Positions 35,147 to 44,143 of a stretch of DNA of 64,000 bases are shown here, in pieces; the stretch's first letter is position 1, and every line of letters starts with the position of its first letter. Under the pieces are notes generated by a model. That model was not told the DNA's origin, made no database searches, and was given only the letters and a program-made list of their open reading frames with translations. Source of the stretch: Paenibacillus sp. URB8-2 (GTDB taxonomy: Bacteria; Bacillota; Bacilli; Paenibacillales; Paenibacillaceae); assembly GCF_013393385.1 (NCBI RefSeq), contig NZ_AP023239.1, forward strand, positions 3,100,001 through 3,164,000, written 5' to 3'. The position numbers and the translations under genes are program-made.

Positions 35147-35169
35147 GTTGTTCAATAGTTGTTCAACTA
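35147..35169 (-). promoter_or_regulatory. ArsR operator motif before the MFS gene
   Basis: The complement of ACTATTGAACAAC (35147-35159) is followed by the palindrome AGTTG-TT-CAACT (35158-35169). It lies 20-42 bp before the MFS start codon. Confidence 0.6.
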
Positions 35170-35188
35170 ATGAATTAGGAGGTTAATA

Positions 35189-36343
35189 ATGCAAAAATCC
35201 AGCTTGACTCTCTTTTTTCTCATTATGTTCGCCATCGGCACAGATACGTTTCTGATCAGCCCTCTGCTTCCCGTCCTTCGTCAAGAGTTCCATGTATCGA
35301 CCGCAAGCTCCGGCTGGATGGTCAGTGCCTATGCGTTCGGCTACGCCTTGTTCGCTCTGGTGGCAGGCCCGGTGTCCGACCGGCTGAACCGAAAGCATGT
35401 CATAATATGCGGGTTGGCCGCCTTCTCCCTCTCTACGGGTTTATGCGCCGCCGCTGTCGGTTTCTGGAGCATGGTTCTGTTCCGTTTTCTGGCCGGGGTC
35501 AGCGCTGCCGTCGTATCCCCGCAAATCTGGGCTTCCATTCCGGTCCTGCTCCCCAGGGAAAAGATTTTGCAGGGAATGGGCATCGCCACCGCCGGTCTCT
35601 CCATCGCCCAGATGCTGGGCCTCCCCATCGGCAGTTTTTTCGCCGCTCATTCCTGGAATCTTCCGTTTATCGTGATCGGGTTGTTTTCCCTCCTCCTGAC
35701 CTTTCTGATTCCTTTCCTCCTGCCCTCCATTCCGCCCCACAATCAATCGGCAGACCGCCTTTCTCTCTTAAAGCCATACGCCGGGCTGCTCTCTTCCCGT
35801 ATTGCGGTTACCGCCTTTGCCGCCTATTTTATTTTTCAGATCGGCAATTTTGCCGCCTTTTCCTTCCTCGGCTCCTGGCTTTCCGGCGATTTCGGCTTAA
35901 ATGTGGCCCAAATCGGCCAAGTTATGCTGTTCCTAGGTCTCGGCAACATGCTTGGCAGCCTGTTCGGCAGCCGTCTAAGCCAGAAGCTTGGACGCTCCGG
36001 AACACTGATTTTGGGCATTCTGGTCAACAGCGTAATGTTTCCGCTGCTCTCACTGACGGGAAATATTACCGGCATTAAGGCAGAGCTGATTGTCATCTTC
36101 GGAATCGGCGGGATTCTGTTCCCCATCATGATGAGCTCCCTCCAGTCTTTGTCGGAAACCGCCCGCGGAACGGTCTCGGCTCTGGCGAACACCCTGATGT
36201 ATTTTGGAACCACGATAGGCGCCGCGGCCGCCGGAGGGATTTATCAGGCCTCGGGTATATTTCTCGGCGTGACCCTGCTGACTTTACTCTGCTTTGTCCT
36301 CTCCGCCTTCCTCTTTCGAAAAAGTGGAGTCGCGGCAACTTAG
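35189..36343 (+). CDS. DHA1-family MFS exporter
   Basis: This 384-residue protein has twelve helices, GYALFALVAGPVSDRLNRKHV as motif A (core GPVSDRLNRK) and a motif-C-like segment GIATAGLSIAQMLGLPIGSF. It belongs to the AraJ/CmlA-like drug-efflux group. TAGGAGG lies seven bases before the ATG. An operator motif shared with the upstream ArsR-type gene implies regulation by that protein. Confidence 0.9.
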   Translation: MQKSSLTLFFLIMFAIGTDTFLISPLLPVLRQEFHVSTASSGWMVSAYAFGYALFALVAGPVSDRLNRKHVIICGLAAFSLSTGLCAAAVGFWSMVLFRFLAGVSAAVVSPQIWASIPVLLPREKILQGMGIATAGLSIAQMLGLPIGSFFAAHSWNLPFIVIGLFSLLLTFLIPFLLPSIPPHNQSADRLSLLKPYAGLLSSRIAVTAFAAYFIFQIGNFAAFSFLGSWLSGDFGLNVAQIGQVMLFLGLGNMLGSLFGSRLSQKLGRSGTLILGILVNSVMFPLLSLTGNITGIKAELIVIFGIGGILFPIMMSSLQSLSETARGTVSALANTLMYFGTTIGAAAAGGIYQASGIFLGVTLLTLLCFVLSAFLFRKSGVAAT

Positions 36344-36416
36344 ATGGATTCAATTTGCCATAGCAGGGTAAATTACTGATTAAGACTGACAATGTGGCAA
36401 AGGATGGGATCGTACG

Positions 36417-36752
36417 ATGGAAGAACATGTACAATTGCTTGCCGATTGGCTGAACGGGCATACAGGCGGAACGATTGTAATCGAAAAACAGGAGTTGGAG
36501 GATCGCGACAAGATCTATTTTAAATTGGAACGTGTTGATTACCGGGATGCCGTCGATGTCATTGACGATTATCTGGACAGCGCGCTCATCCTGCACGGTA
36601 CGGGCAGAACAATGAACGCGGACGGCGAACTGGTCAGCCTTCCGCTTCAGAGCTACGAGATCGCAGTCAGCGGCCTTGCTTTCACTTCCGCGGATGAGAC
36701 AAGAGTGCAAGCGCAAACGGATCGGGCCAAATATACGCTAGCGCTTGAGTAA
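36417..36752 (+). CDS. Hypothetical protein, 111 residues
   Basis: The protein starts MEEHVQLLADWLNGHTGG, is acidic, and seems to mix helices and strands (TIVIEKQELEDRDKIYFKLERV in part). It has no cysteine, signal or membrane segment. A strong terminator follows. I do not recognise a family. Confidence 0.7.
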   Translation: MEEHVQLLADWLNGHTGGTIVIEKQELEDRDKIYFKLERVDYRDAVDVIDDYLDSALILHGTGRTMNADGELVSLPLQSYEIAVSGLAFTSADETRVQAQTDRAKYTLALE

Positions 36753-36760
36753 GAGCAAGC

Positions 36761-36814
36761 AAAAAGCTGCTGGGAATGGAGGTTAGCCCCCCCTCATTCC
36801 CAGCAGCTTTTTTT
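36761..36814 (+). terminator. Strong intrinsic terminator
   Basis: AAAAAGCTGCTGGGAATG pairs perfectly with CATTCCCAGCAGCTTTTT, followed by more T residues. Confidence 0.92.
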
Positions 36815-36856
36815 GAAGATTAGAAATGTAGAACAAAGCCGGGAGCCGTCATCACT

Positions 36857-37771
36857 TTACAGCTCTTCGCCGATAATCTCGACTTCCGTCTCCAGCTCGA
36901 CGCCGAAACGCCCCTTTACAGTCTCTCTCACATGCTGAATCAGTCCGATATAATCGCTTGCCGTAGCGTTATCCGCATTAATGATGAACCCCGCATGCTT
37001 TTTCGATACTTCAGCTCCGCCGATTCTTGTCCCTTGAAGTCCGCTTTCCTGAATCAACTGGCCTGCAAACCGTCCCGGAGGCCGCTTGAAGACACTGCCG
37101 CAGGATGGATATTCGAGCGGCTGCTTGGACTCCCGCATCTCGGTCAGCTTATCCATCGCCGCCTTAATTTCCTCGTGGGTTCCCGGCTTCAGGGCAAAAC
37201 GGGCTTCCAGAATGAGATAATCGCCGCTGGAGAAGACGCTTTTCCGGTAGCCCCACTTCAGGTCATCTCCTTCCAGCTTTACGATGGCGCCGGTCTTGTC
37301 GATGGCAAGCGCGCTTTGCAGCACATCGGCCACCTCGCCGCCGTAGGCTCCGGCGTTCATGTACAGCGCACCTCCGACCGTGCCGGGAATGCCGCAGGCA
37401 AATTCAAGACCCGTCAATTTCCGCTCAAGTGCGAAACGGGAAGTATCAATAATTTGGGCTCCGCACTGGGCGATGACCACATCGTCCTTAAAGCTGATGC
37501 CGGTTAATCCGGACGTTTGCAGAACGATGCCGCGCACGCCTCCGTCCCGGATAATTACGTTTGAACCGTTCCCTAATATAGTAAGCTTAATGCCGTTTTC
37601 GGCAGCGTATGTAAAGACCGCTTGAATTTCCTCGTAAGTGGAAGGCTCAGCCAGAATGTCCGCCCGGCCGCCCATTTTGGTGAAGACATGATCTTTGAGC
37701 GATTCATGGCTCTTAATCGTTCCGGACGGAACAAGCCTTTGCAGATCCTCTTGAATTTTGCCGATATCCAT
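36857..37771 (-). CDS. murB: UDP-N-acetylenolpyruvoylglucosamine reductase
   Basis: This 304-residue flavoenzyme reduces enolpyruvyl-UDP-GlcNAc to UDP-MurNAc in peptidoglycan synthesis. FAD-binding motifs are ILGNGSNVI and GIPGTVGGALYMNAGAYGGE (core GIPGTVGG); GYRKSVF and the catalytic Ser in YPSCGSVFK follow. It stands alone rather than in a mur cluster. Confidence 0.95.
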   Translation of the reverse strand: MDIGKIQEDLQRLVPSGTIKSHESLKDHVFTKMGGRADILAEPSTYEEIQAVFTYAAENGIKLTILGNGSNVIIRDGGVRGIVLQTSGLTGISFKDDVVIAQCGAQIIDTSRFALERKLTGLEFACGIPGTVGGALYMNAGAYGGEVADVLQSALAIDKTGAIVKLEGDDLKWGYRKSVFSSGDYLILEARFALKPGTHEEIKAAMDKLTEMRESKQPLEYPSCGSVFKRPPGRFAGQLIQESGLQGTRIGGAEVSKKHAGFIINADNATASDYIGLIQHVRETVKGRFGVELETEVEIIGEEL

Positions 37772-37823
37772 GGGTTTGCTCCTTTAGTTGTTATACATAT
37801 CTTTAGGCAATCCTCACTTTAAC

Positions 37824-37860
37824 AACGAACAGGCTCCCTTGTCAATGACAGGAGCCCGTT
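37824..37860 (-). terminator. Terminator of the siderophore ATPase gene
   Basis: A GGCTCC/GGAGCC stem is extended by AAC/GTT; the T-run is short. Confidence 0.55.
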
Positions 37861-37897
37861 AATCGGCTTTAAGTTTTCAGCTATGGATTCGGTTCAA

Positions 37898-38698
37898 TTA
37901 GACAGCCTTGCTCTTAGCAAGGCTGTAGGGCAGACACAGCGGCAATCCCGTCCGCGGATCATCGACAATATCCGCCTCGATCCCGAACACTTCGCGCAGC
38001 ACGTCCGGAGTCATAACATCTACCGGAGCGCCTTCGCTGACTACGGTGCCCGATTTGATCGCAACCATATGTTGGCCGAAGCGTGAAGCGTGGTTCAAAT
38101 CGTGTACGACCATAATAATCGTCCGGCCCTCCCGCTCGTTCAGCATCTGCAGAAGCTGAAGCACTTCAAGCTGATGCGCCATATCCAGAAAGGTCGTCGG
38201 TTCGTCCAGGAACAAGATATCCGTCTGCTGGGCCAGCGCCATGGCAATCCATGCGCGCTGCCGCTGTCCTCCGGACAGGCGTTCGATCGGCCGGTCGCTG
38301 AAATCGCCCATCCCGGTAACTTCAATAGCCGAGGAAATGATCTTCCGGTCTTCCACAGTGAGAGAGCCGAAGCCCTTCTGATGGGGATAACGCCCGTAGC
38401 TCACCAGTTCGGAAACGGTCAATCCGTCCGGAGCGGTCGGATTTTGCGGCAGAATCGCGAGCTGGCGCGCAACTTCCTTCGTCGATTGGGTATGAATCGA
38501 CTTGCCGTCGAGCAGCACACTGCCGCTGGCCGGCTTCATCAGCCGGGCCATCGTTTTGAGGATCGTCGATTTCCCCGAACCGTTGGCTCCCACGAGAGCC
38601 GTAATCTTCCCGGTCGGAATCGACAAGTTTAGATCCTTTACAATAATCGACTCCGCATAGCCGATACTTAATTGATTCACATTCAAACGTTCCATCAT
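37898..38698 (-). CDS. Iron-siderophore ABC transporter ATPase (FecE/FhuC type)
   Basis: This 266-residue ATPase has Walker A GANGSGKST, signature LSGGQRQRAWIAMAL, Walker B LFLDEPTTFLD and H-loop VVHDLNH, all with the sequence style of FecE/YusV. A near-perfect Fur box lies 70 bp upstream. No permease or binding protein is adjacent, so it probably serves several siderophore importers, as YusV does in Bacillus subtilis. Confidence 0.93.
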   Translation of the reverse strand: MMERLNVNQLSIGYAESIIVKDLNLSIPTGKITALVGANGSGKSTILKTMARLMKPASGSVLLDGKSIHTQSTKEVARQLAILPQNPTAPDGLTVSELVSYGRYPHQKGFGSLTVEDRKIISSAIEVTGMGDFSDRPIERLSGGQRQRAWIAMALAQQTDILFLDEPTTFLDMAHQLEVLQLLQMLNEREGRTIIMVVHDLNHASRFGQHMVAIKSGTVVSEGAPVDVMTPDVLREVFGIEADIVDDPRTGLPLCLPYSLAKSKAV

Positions 38699-38768
38699 AA
38701 ACAGTTCACTTCTTTCCTGTTATCTCCATATCACCACGGATATTATTTTTAGCCTTGTCTTCTCAAAT

Positions 38769-38787
38769 GATATTGATTATCATTATC
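38769..38787. promoter_or_regulatory. Fur box
   Basis: The 19-bp site matches the GATAATGATAATCATTATC consensus at 18 positions and lies before the siderophore ATPase gene. Confidence 0.85.
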
Positions 38788-38835
38788 CGTGTCAACATAA
38801 AAGATCATAACTTCCCCGCTTCTGCTTAGTCATGT

Positions 38836-38935
38836 AAGAAGAAACGGCTTCGCCGTCCTCTGGAAGAGGAAGGCATCCGTTTCTCGTAATAATATCAGGT
38901 TAAGGATAAGCGCGAAGCTTATACTTTCTGATATT
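38836..38935 (+). repeat. Dispersed structured repeat, copy B
   Basis: This 100-bp copy has AGAAACGG/CCGTTTCT around TCCTCT/AGAGGA (module 1), and AATATCAG (38891-38898) with CTGATATT (38928-38935) around ATAAGC/GCTTAT (module 2). Compared with copy A, an A-T pair in the outer stem of module 2 is replaced by C-G. It lies right behind the kimA terminator on the minus strand. Confidence 0.82.
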
Positions 38936-38938
38936 GCC

Positions 38939-38978
38939 AAAAAAGCTGCCGCCGGAGACATTCTCCAGCAACAGCTTT
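38939..38978 (-). terminator. Intrinsic terminator of kimA
   Basis: On the minus strand AAGCTG...TCTCC/GGAGA..CAGCTT pairs and runs into six T residues. Confidence 0.75.
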
Positions 38979-39001
38979 CTGCCAACGGGCTGTCTGCCCG
39001 A

Positions 39002-40819
39002 TTATTTATTCAAATGATACGGAACCGTCGCAACGACGATATCCTTGTGATTCATGAGATAAGTCCGGATAAATACGCTCGTCTGATTATGCAGGACGGC
39101 CTGCCACCAATGCTTGGTAATAAACTGCGGAATCAGAATCGTAATATGATCCGTCGAAGCATTCTTCCACTCCACCGTATCGATAAATTTAACCAGCGGA
39201 CGCATGATGCTGCGGTACCGGGAACGAAGGACGATCAAGCGCACTCCGGGATTCCATTCCTCCCACTTCAGCTCCATTTTGCGGATTTCTTCTTCGTCGA
39301 AGCCGACATAGACGGCAACCACATTATCAGTTAACGATTTGGCATAGCTGATCGAATGAAGCACCGCACGCGTTACGGCGGATACCGGGATAACAATCGT
39401 GCTTCCTTTAATACATGGCTTATCTTTATCCAACTGAATCCGGAGCTGGTCTGCCGTATTCATATAGTGACGATGAATGCGGAAGAAAATAAGCATAACA
39501 ATCGGCAGGAAGATGAAAGCCACCCATACGTTCGAGAATTTGGTAATAATGAAGATAAGCGTAATGGTAAGGGTTGTCAGCATTCCGACCGTATTCACGG
39601 CAAATTTGGTCCGCCAGCCAGCCGGCTTCAGCTTATACCAGCGAATCATCATGCCAAGCTGGGAAAGAGTGAACGGAATAAATACGCCGACGGCATAGAG
39701 CGGAATCAGATTTCCGGTTTCGCCGTGAAATGCAGCAACGAGCAGACAAGAAGCCACTCCCAGGAAAATAATGCCGTTGGAGAAGCCGAGACGGTCGCCA
39801 CGGACCATAAAAGCATGCGGCATATACTTGTCTTTAGCCAGCATGAACGACAGCAGCGGAAAGGCCGAGTAGGCCGTATTGGCCGCCAGGAACAAGATGA
39901 CCGCCGTTATCGCCTGAATGCAGTAGTACAGGACGCCCCGTCCGAAGGTCGATTCGGCAATTTGCGAAACCACCGTTTCATTGGCGTTCGGGGTAATGCC
40001 GTACCAGTAAGCCAGCAGTGTTATACCGGTAAACATGAATCCCAGAATCAAACCCATCATCATGAGGGTTTTGGCGGCATTTTTTTCCGCTGGGGCCTTA
40101 AAGTTCGGAATGGCATTCGATACCGCTTCGACACCGGTCAGCGCCGAACAGCCGGAGCTGAAGGCCTTAAGCAGCAGGAACAGACTGACATTGGATACCG
40201 CACTGCCGATTTCGGGAACAGCGGCATGACCGCCGCCAGCCGCATATTTGACCAAACCGGAGACGATCAGAACCACGATAGACAAGACGAACAAGTATAC
40301 CGGGACGGCAATGAAAGAAGCCGACTCGGTCACGCCGCGAAGATTGATAATAGTCAAAATGATGATTACCGTGACCGCAATCGCCACAGTATGGTCGTGC
40401 AAATTCGGAAACGCCGAAGTGATCGCATCCGTACCAGCCGAGGCGCTAACTGCAACCGTCAGGATGTAATCCACAAGCAGGGAACCGCCTGCGAGCAGTC
40501 CCGTGGAAACCCCGAGATTATCCTTGGCTACGATATAGGCTCCCCCGCCTTGAGGATAAGAGAAAATCGTCTGCCGGTAGGATAAAATCAGAATTGCCAG
40601 TAATCCCAGTACCGCGAGGGCAATCGGCAAAGAATACCAGATAGCCGTAAAACCTGCTGCTATCAGCACGATCAAAATCTGTTCCGTTCCGTATGCGACG
40701 GACGAAAGTGCGTCCGATGACAGAACGGCAAGTGCCTTCACTTTGGTTAACTTTTCCTGGTCGAGTTCGGTTGATTTTCTGGGACGACCGATCAATAGTC
40801 GTTTTACTCTGCTTACCAT
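39002..40819 (-). CDS. kimA: Potassium importer KimA (YdaO)
   Basis: This 605-residue protein has about twelve membrane helices in an APC fold and a ~150-residue cytosolic C-terminal domain. The KALAVLSSDALSSVAYGTEQ start (core SSDALSSVAYGTEQ) and SYPQGGGAYIVAKDNLG are typical of KimA. The length is close to the 607 residues of the Bacillus subtilis protein. KimA imports K+ with protons. A c-di-AMP riboswitch in the leader supports the assignment. Confidence 0.93.
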   Translation of the reverse strand: MVSRVKRLLIGRPRKSTELDQEKLTKVKALAVLSSDALSSVAYGTEQILIVLIAAGFTAIWYSLPIALAVLGLLAILILSYRQTIFSYPQGGGAYIVAKDNLGVSTGLLAGGSLLVDYILTVAVSASAGTDAITSAFPNLHDHTVAIAVTVIIILTIINLRGVTESASFIAVPVYLFVLSIVVLIVSGLVKYAAGGGHAAVPEIGSAVSNVSLFLLLKAFSSGCSALTGVEAVSNAIPNFKAPAEKNAAKTLMMMGLILGFMFTGITLLAYWYGITPNANETVVSQIAESTFGRGVLYYCIQAITAVILFLAANTAYSAFPLLSFMLAKDKYMPHAFMVRGDRLGFSNGIIFLGVASCLLVAAFHGETGNLIPLYAVGVFIPFTLSQLGMMIRWYKLKPAGWRTKFAVNTVGMLTTLTITLIFIITKFSNVWVAFIFLPIVMLIFFRIHRHYMNTADQLRIQLDKDKPCIKGSTIVIPVSAVTRAVLHSISYAKSLTDNVVAVYVGFDEEEIRKMELKWEEWNPGVRLIVLRSRYRSIMRPLVKFIDTVEWKNASTDHITILIPQFITKHWWQAVLHNQTSVFIRTYLMNHKDIVVATVPYHLNK

Positions 40820-40904
40820 TTGGATACAGTTCCTCTCTTTGTTGAGTTGAAACGGTAATACCGCGCGCCGTTTTCAGTGGTGGATTTTCATAAATAAGGG
40901 CACA

Positions 40905-40940
40905 AAAATAAGCATACGGAAATGACCGCATGCTTATGCA
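40905..40940 (-). terminator. Terminator hairpin of the c-di-AMP riboswitch
   Basis: AAGCATGCGG/CCGTATGCTT pairs and is followed by ATTTTTG on the minus strand, between the aptamer and kimA. Confidence 0.75.
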
Positions 40941-40954
40941 TGATCATATCCCAC

Positions 40955-41075
40955 TGTAGCTTACGAGGTTAGCTGGCGGATTCGGACTGTGGAAGCCCTA
41001 CGGACCGGATAACATCCCGGCACCGATTCACCCCGTTGACCGCTGGGCGGTCAAGTTGGTTCCCCCGTTTTTCCA
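40955..41075 (-). ncRNA. c-di-AMP riboswitch (ydaO-yuaA type)
   Basis: The minus strand shows the conserved blocks of this class: GGGGGAACCAAC, CGGGGTGAATC, and CCGAATCCGCCAGCTAACCTCG near the 3' side. Binding of c-di-AMP would favour the following terminator and lower kimA expression when K+ is plentiful. The rest of the 464-bp gap (41076-41283) shows nothing clear beyond presumed promoter sequence. Confidence 0.92.
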
Positions 41076-41283
41076 TTTGGAAAATTCAGCGCATATTCAA
41101 CTTCTCACAAGGTCTAATATTAGTCTATATTGCCATAGCCGTAAACAGTGAAAATGATGAAAAAGAAATGAAAAACGGACTAATTCACGCAAATTCCCAT
41201 CAAGAGATAATCATGTCGTTCATTATCTTGTATTATCCCTGCAGCACGGGTTTTTATGTCCATTACGGAAGAAAACTTCCCCG

Positions 41284-41748
41284 TTAAGAGTTGATTCCGT
41301 CCTCCGCCTCTTCCGTTTCCTCCTCCTCGCGCGCTCTGGCGTTCCACAGCATCAGGGCTATAAGGATAAAAGCCGTCAGCGCCAGCAGCGGGATCGTAAT
41401 GAAACCGAAAAAATTCAGATAATCTTTCGTGCATGGCACACCGATGGTGCAAGGAAGTACTTTGCCGAGAGCCGGTATTTTCTGCTCCGCGTAATGATAC
41501 AGCGATATGCTGCCCCCTATAACGCTAAGCGGAAGCACGTAAGGAACAATACGCTTATCATTCCGATAGGTCGCTATACCAAGAAGAAGCACCTGCGGGT
41601 ACATGAAAATCCGCTGGAACCAGCAGAGCTTGCAGGGTTCGTATTTCAACACCTCACTTAGGTAGAGGCTGCCGGCTGTGGCAACCAAGGATACAAACCA
41701 GGCCAGGTAGAGACCATACCGACTCAGGAAGCCGGAGAATGATTTCAT
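41284..41748 (-). CDS. bdbC: Disulfide bond formation protein BdbC (DsbB-like)
   Basis: This 154-residue protein has four membrane helices and two cysteine pairs, Cys39/Cys42 (EPCKLCWFQR) and Cys100/Cys106 (CTIGVPC). It re-oxidises the thiol oxidase BdbD and passes electrons to quinone. The start overlaps the bdbD stop (ATGA). Confidence 0.94.
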   Translation of the reverse strand: MKSFSGFLSRYGLYLAWFVSLVATAGSLYLSEVLKYEPCKLCWFQRIFMYPQVLLLGIATYRNDKRIVPYVLPLSVIGGSISLYHYAEQKIPALGKVLPCTIGVPCTKDYLNFFGFITIPLLALTAFILIALMLWNARAREEEETEEAEDGINS

Positions 41749-42497
41749 TCCGTCTCAACCGCCTTTGCCGCCGTCTCAATCTCCTTGGCGATCGCTTCGA
41801 GATTGAAAGGCTCATTGGCCTTTATACCATTTATAAACAGCGACGGTGTACTTGTAACACGGCTGTCCTTTGCTGTCGCGTTATCTCTTGCCAGTTCATC
41901 CTCATAAGTACGCTCTTGAATGTCCTTGCGCAGCAGATCGTAATCGACATCAAGCTGTTCTTTTTGCGCAAGCTCAACCAGGAAATCCTCGGTCGCCCAC
42001 TCGGTCTTCTCGTCCCCCTGATTGGCATACAACGCATCGTAATATTTCCAGAACGCTTCGCTATTCTGATGGTAAACCGACAACGCCGCTAAGGAAGCGG
42101 TCTCGGAATCGGGACCGATGAAGGACATATTGACGAAATACAGGGCAGCCTTGCCTTTTTCGATGTAATCCTTCACAAGCTGCGGCTTGACAACGCCGGA
42201 GAATTGGGCGCAGGCCGGGCATTTATAATCTCCGAACTCAACCAGCTTAACGGGCGCATCCGCCGCTCCAAGTCTTGGAAGCTCATCATACTTAAAAGAC
42301 ACCGGACTCGCGGAACTTCCCGGGCTGCCCGTATTTTTGGAAGCCAATACAAACATCGCAGCAAAAAGAACGACCACGAGCAGGATCGCTCCTAGTAAAA
42401 GGATATGTGTTTTCTTCTTCTGCCGTTCCTGTTCGGCCCGCAGCTTTTCTTGGGCCAGGGCTGGGGAGACTGTTCTGCTTTTTTTCGGTTTGCTCAA
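41745..42497 (-). CDS. bdbD: Thiol-disulfide oxidoreductase BdbD (DsbA-like)
   Basis: A TTG start with AAAGGA nine bases upstream gives 250 residues; upstream frame extension has no good site. Residues ~31-53 form a membrane anchor, followed by a DsbA fold with active site CPAC (Cys93, Cys96) and the cis-Pro loop TSTPSLFING. It introduces disulfides into exported proteins together with BdbC. Confidence 0.92.
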   Translation of the reverse strand: MSKPKKSRTVSPALAQEKLRAEQERQKKKTHILLLGAILLVVVLFAAMFVLASKNTGSPGSSASPVSFKYDELPRLGAADAPVKLVEFGDYKCPACAQFSGVVKPQLVKDYIEKGKAALYFVNMSFIGPDSETASLAALSVYHQNSEAFWKYYDALYANQGDEKTEWATEDFLVELAQKEQLDVDYDLLRKDIQERTYEDELARDNATAKDSRVTSTPSLFINGIKANEPFNLEAIAKEIETAAKAVETE

Positions 42498-42635
42498 TGT
42501 TATAATTCCTTTCTGTCCTGTCGGACCGGAGTAATGGCATGAAGACATAGTGCAGAAAAATTATATAATCATTGAACTCGCTTTGGCAAACAGGACGGCT
42601 TCCTGCTCTGGTACTCATTAAAATTCCGCAGCAAT

Positions 42636-42677
42636 GAAAAGGGTGCCCCTAGAGCCGTTGGCTTTAGGGGCACCCTT
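42636..42677 (-). terminator. Intrinsic terminator of the CNNM gene
   Basis: AAGGGTGCCCCTA pairs perfectly with TAGGGGCACCCTT; on the minus strand it ends in CCCTTTT. Confidence 0.8.
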
Positions 42678-42681
42678 GGGC

Positions 42682-42742
42682 AAATAATATAAGTGCTGCG
42701 CGCTTATCCATTTGACTGATGAAACTGCGAGAAACGAATGCC
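42682..42742 (-). repeat. Degenerate inverted copy of the dispersed repeat
   Basis: Read on the opposite strand relative to copies A-C, it keeps ATAAG/CTTAT (42689-42693, 42703-42707), GCGCTTATCC, CTGAT and CGAGAAACG.ATGCC in the same order. One arm of the outer module 2 stem is lost. Confidence 0.6.
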
Positions 42743-42785
42743 GCCATTAAGAAACAGCTCATTTTGGCAGAATTCAGTCATTCTT

Positions 42786-44102
42786 TCAGGCTCCCGCTTC
42801 TTCCGCCAGCGGCTGAATTTTCAGGAGCTTGATACGTGAGATTCGTTTGTTATCCGTCTCCTCAATGATGAACAGATGATTCTCGTACTCAACAAACTGC
42901 CCTTTGTTAGGGGGATTCACTTCAAGTCTGGAATACACCCAGCCGCCAATCGTGTCGTAATCCTCCGTTTCCAGGTGCATATCGAACCGGCTGTTCACTT
43001 CTTCAATAAGCAGCAGGCCGTCCAGAGAGTACTCCTCTTCGCCGAGCTTCTCGACACCCGCGCGCTCCTGGTCGAATTCGTCCTGGATTTCGCCGACGAT
43101 CTCTTCCATGATATCCTCAAGCGTGACCAGTCCTGAAGTTCCTCCGTACTCATCGATCAAAATTGCAATTTGCGTCTTCGCTTTTTGCATCGTTTTCAGC
43201 AGAGCGCTGATTTGAATCGACTCGGGTACCGTAAGAATGGGACGGATCAGCTCGTGAAGGTTCATCGTATTCTCCCGGATCAAATCCTTCATGTGAATAA
43301 ATCCGATAATATGATCCTTATCGCCCTCGCATACCGGATACCGCGTCCGCATGCCTTCAAAAGCGATTTGCAAATTTTCCTGGACGGATGAATGGTTACT
43401 AAGGCAGATCATTTCCGTCCGTGGAATCATGATTTCCCTGGCCGTGGTGTCCGCAAATCCGAAAATATTGTCCACCAGTGCCATTTCGGTATTATCGATC
43501 AGTCCGCTCTTATTGCTCTCCTGCATAATAATCCGGATCTCTTCTTCCGTATGCGCGGTCCCCATCTCGGAAACAGGCGCCAGCTTGAACATTCGCAAAA
43601 GTCCCTGCGCCAGCCCGTTAACCCCCCATATAAAGGGGTACATCAGCTTGTAAAAGGCACCCATAAGTCCCGCAGTCATCAGCAGCACCATTTCGGCCTT
43701 GTTAACCGCGATGGACTTCGGAGCCAATTCACCAAGCACAATATGAAGAACGGTGATAAATAAAAAGGCAAGGATTACGGAACATACATGCACCGCCGCA
43801 CCGCCAAGCCCGAATCCGGACATCAGCGGTGACAACAGCGCCGCGATGACAGGCTCTCCAAGCCAGCCCAGAGCCAGCGAAGCCAGTGTAATGCCAAGCT
43901 GGCAGGCCGAGAGGTACGCGTCCATATTGCGGATGATTCCCTGCGCCGACAGCGCTCTTTTGCTGCCTTCCTCGGCCAGTGAATCGATCCGCCCTCCGCG
44001 CGCTTTGACCATCGCGTACTCCACAGAGACGAAAAATCCGTTTAACAGCACCAAAAGAATAATCAGACCAACTCTCAATAATCCGGGTAAAGGGTCGCTC
44101 AA
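42786..44102 (-). CDS. CNNM/HlyC-type transporter (DUF21-CBS-CorC_HlyC)
   Basis: This 438-residue protein has a DUF21 membrane domain (residues ~1-190), two CBS domains (MIPRTEMICLSNHSS and TIPESIQ-like TVPESIQISALL) and a C-terminal CorC_HlyC domain (EYSLDGLLLIEEVN). Members such as MpfA export Mg2+ and protect against divalent cation excess. The start is TTG behind TAGGAG. The ribosome binding site is inside a hairpin whose other arm lies in a possible 21-codon leader ORF. Confidence 0.92.
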   Translation of the reverse strand: MSDPLPGLLRVGLIILLVLLNGFFVSVEYAMVKARGGRIDSLAEEGSKRALSAQGIIRNMDAYLSACQLGITLASLALGWLGEPVIAALLSPLMSGFGLGGAAVHVCSVILAFLFITVLHIVLGELAPKSIAVNKAEMVLLMTAGLMGAFYKLMYPFIWGVNGLAQGLLRMFKLAPVSEMGTAHTEEEIRIIMQESNKSGLIDNTEMALVDNIFGFADTTAREIMIPRTEMICLSNHSSVQENLQIAFEGMRTRYPVCEGDKDHIIGFIHMKDLIRENTMNLHELIRPILTVPESIQISALLKTMQKAKTQIAILIDEYGGTSGLVTLEDIMEEIVGEIQDEFDQERAGVEKLGEEEYSLDGLLLIEEVNSRFDMHLETEDYDTIGGWVYSRLEVNPPNKGQFVEYENHLFIIEETDNKRISRIKLLKIQPLAEEAGA

Positions 44103-44110
44103 ATTTTACT

Positions 44111-44143
44111 CCTACCCGTCGTATTCTTAGGCCGGCGGGTAGG
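44111..44143 (-). promoter_or_regulatory. Hairpin that covers the CNNM ribosome binding site
   Basis: CCTACCCG (44136-44143) pairs with CGGGTAGG (44111-44118). The second arm contains the TAGG of the TAGGAG ribosome binding site (44109-44114). The first arm is inside codons 17-19 of the possible leader ORF. Confidence 0.6.

Noticed and set aside
39356..40585. Long plus-strand open frame of about 400 codons
   Set aside because: It lies fully antisense to kimA, has a biased Arg/Gln/Asn/His composition typical of shadow frames, and no family motif.
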